DNA of 6,821 nucleotides from Armatimonadaceae bacterium. GTDB lineage: Bacteria; Armatimonadota; Armatimonadia; Armatimonadales; Armatimonadaceae. Numbering within the stretch: the first letter of the stretch is position 1; every line of letters starts with the position of its first letter. The position numbers and the translations under genes are program-made. A model generated the notes under the pieces. That model was not told the origin of the DNA. It saw nothing but the letters and a program-made list of their open reading frames with translations, and searched no databases. Below are positions 5,393-6,821 of this stretch, in pieces. The stretch lies in contig JAUJNC010000248.1 of NCBI GenBank assembly GCA_030446525.1, positions 1-6,821 of the forward strand, written 5' to 3'.

Positions 5393-5854
5393 GTCAGACT
5401 GGACGCCAAAAAGTGCCCGAATAGGGTCGTTTCCTGAGACGAGGCTGCCTGTGCATTAGGGACAGCTTTTGTCTGTCGTAGCAAGCGCCGAGACGGCGTT
5501 TGGACTATCGAGCCAGATTAGGGTGACGCAAAGGACACCGGTTGGTTTGGGGTATCCAGGGCGGTGCCTGAGTCAATGCCTTAGCCGCAGCGGCAGCGGC
5601 GCCTCCGCACCACTCCGGATATGCCGAGCAGGGGCAGCAGTCCGGCGGCCTGGAAGGACGGTCCTGGTTCGCTCCAGGGGCGGTCTGTTCTCTATACAAA
5701 CCAGGGGAGATCCCTCGGCCCCGCCTGCTCGGGGGCTGCGCCTCCACGTAGGCAGACAACGCCCTTGCGGCCCATCCCCGCGATTGGCGGAAACGCGCGG
5801 ATGCTGTCCGCCGACTCGCCGCAAGGCGTACAAAGCCGCTCCCGCCGTCGCGCT

Positions 5855-6821
5855 TCACAGCAGGCGCGCCAGGGCCTCGGCCCCGGGGCGACGGTGCGCC
5901 AGGTCGTGCGCCTCGATCCCGGCGCGGGCCCGCCCGAGCACGGCGTGCGCCTCCGCGCGCTCGCGCAGACCCAGCAGCAGCTGCGCCCGCATCAGCAGAA
6001 CGCCCACGCCGAAGTCCGGGCTGTCGCAAGCCTCGGGCGTGAGCAGCGCCAGCGCCTCGCCGGGGCGACCCGCGTCCCGCAGCAGCGACGCCCTATCTAT
6101 GCGCCGCCACCGCATCTGGGACCGCTGCCCGGTCTCGGCGGCCTTGCGACACGCCGTCGCCGCCAGCGACAGGCCGGCCTCCGTCTGGCCGTCCAGGCAC
6201 AGGTACTCCGCCATCCGCGAGCAGATCCACGCCTCCTCGCCCGGCCCCCGCGTCGCCGGCAGCCAGCGCCGCAGCATCTCCAGGCCGCGCCTCGGCGCGG
6301 GGCGCGCCCCGGCGGCGTACACGGCGCCGTGGGCCGAGGCGAGCTGGGCCAAGGCCCAGAACGCCTGGCGCGGGGGCTCTCCCGGCGGCAGCAGCGCCAG
6401 CGCGCGTTCCGCGTAGAGCCGCATCTCTTTCCACCGATGTTGGAACGAGAGGCTGTCGGCGTGGACGGCGTACGCCTCGGCCAGCATCTGCCGGCCCTGC
6501 GCCCCGCCGCGGGCGGCCAGCGGCCACGCCTGCGCCTCCAGCGCCAGGCAATGCAGTTCGAGCAGGGCGGCGGAGCCACCCCAGTTCAGGCTGTCTAGAC
6601 GCTCCCGCACCGCGTCGGGCGTGACGCTTGCGGCCAAGGGCGCCCCCGGCGCGAACCGACCGTCCGCCAGGGCGGCGCGCTCGTCGGGGCTCGCGCCCCG
6701 CAGATGGCCAACCTGCTCGGCCTGGCGATGGGCGGGCCGACCCTGATCGCCCACGGCCACCACCCTCCGAAGGACCGCAACCAGCATCCGCACCAGTCCG
6801 CCGACGAGAGAGTGTGCACAC
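5855..6821 (-). CDS. TPR-like helical-repeat protein, N-terminus beyond right edge
   Basis: The frame is open from the right edge to TGA 5855-5857, about 321 residues in the window. A GTG at 6791-6793 exists but has no ribosome site, and coding sequence continues upstream of it, so the true start is probably outside. Counting from that GTG, the protein is all helix pairs: LNWGGSAALLELHCLALEAQ (69-88), MLAEAYAVHADSLSFQHRWK (103-122) with YAERALALLPPGE, AFWALAQLASAHGAVYAA (144-161), ICSRMAEYLCLDGQTEAGLS (190-209), ASLLRDAGRPGEALALL (235-251) and LLMRAQLLLGLRERAEAHAV (266-285). The A/G-x-x-x-E-A-L spacing is typical of degenerate TPRs. Such C-terminal repeat arrays commonly follow an ATPase or DNA-binding domain in large signalling regulators, but that part is not visible. 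It scaffolds protein contacts; the partner is unknown. The frame shows no interruption. Confidence 0.8.
   Translation of the reverse strand, partial: CAHSLVGGLVRMLVAVLRRVVAVGDQGRPAHRQAEQVGHLRGASPDERAALADGRFAPGAPLAASVTPDAVRERLDSLNWGGSAALLELHCLALEAQAWPLAARGGAQGRQMLAEAYAVHADSLSFQHRWKEMRLYAERALALLPPGEPPRQAFWALAQLASAHGAVYAAGARPAPRRGLEMLRRWLPATRGPGEEAWICSRMAEYLCLDGQTEAGLSLAATACRKAAETGQRSQMRWRRIDRASLLRDAGRPGEALALLTPEACDSPDFGVGVLLMRAQLLLGLRERAEAHAVLGRARAGIEAHDLAHRRPGAEALARLL

Larger units (their letters stand above)
5169..5854. other. Gene-free space between convergent genes
   Basis: The cupin gene ends on the left and the TPR-like gene ends on the right, so this is where both transcripts should stop. 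GC content drops by eye between about 5240 and 5540, and codon-like third-position bias disappears. Long frames on both strands here are Arg/Ser/Pro-rich and look like noise. The region holds hairpins at 5213-5237 and 5370-5392, and a small one at 5818-5829 (CGCC-GCAA-GGCG). I see no tRNA, insertion sequence or transposase fragment. Confidence 0.6.

Noticed and set aside
5469..6598. Two overlapping plus-strand frames of over 300 codons
   Set aside because: Both are Arg/Ser/Pro/Gln-rich shadows opposite the TPR-like gene and extend into non-coding sequence. There are no ribosome sites and no domain patterns.

Overview
This is a GC-rich bacterial window (by eye about two-thirds G+C, with strongly G/C-biased third codon positions) with good Shine-Dalgarno sites. 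It looks like a draft-quality or metagenome-derived contig from a high-GC soil or environmental bacterium. The families seen (PD40-type propeller, DUF3592-like protein, carboxypeptidase-regulatory-like secreted protein, TPR protein, GNAT, cupin) do not fix the phylum. Armatimonadota, Chloroflexota, Planctomycetota or Myxococcota would all fit. No rRNA, tRNA, CRISPR array or insertion sequence was recognised.

Layout. Positions 1 to about 3690 carry a run of minus-strand genes, read from right to left. First is a broken gene resembling the CsgG-type lipoprotein fold (3225-3688). Next is a secreted protein with a carboxypeptidase-regulatory-like domain (1443-2972), whose first half is scattered over all three frames. 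Then come a two-pass membrane protein like DUF3592 broken by one missing base (970-1346), a 74-residue GTG-start protein (744-968), and the first 249 residues of a propeller protein that leaves the window on the left (1-747). The last three are joined by a 1-nt gap and an ATGA overlap, so they are almost certainly one transcript. Positions 3689-4245 hold no convincing gene. On the plus strand, 4246-5168 is a two-gene unit: a GNAT acetyltransferase and a small cupin joined by an ATGA overlap. Positions 5169-5854 are a gene-free space between convergent genes and hold several hairpins. From 5855 to the right edge, a minus-strand TPR-like helical-repeat protein enters the window; its N-terminus lies outside.

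Working together. The left block looks like an envelope or secretion-related set: secreted and membrane proteins followed by a propeller protein. Its function cannot be named from the sequence. The GNAT and cupin genes are coupled and probably serve a small-molecule modification or resistance role, also unproven.

The strongest signal in the window is a pattern of indels. Three minus-strand genes have coding-quality sequence that hops between frames without in-frame nonsense codons. In two well-defined places one extra C in a C-run (C5 at 1142-1146, C6 at 2391-2396) restores the frame. This points to homopolymer undercalling or very recent gene decay. I see no convincing undescribed defence or mobile system here.
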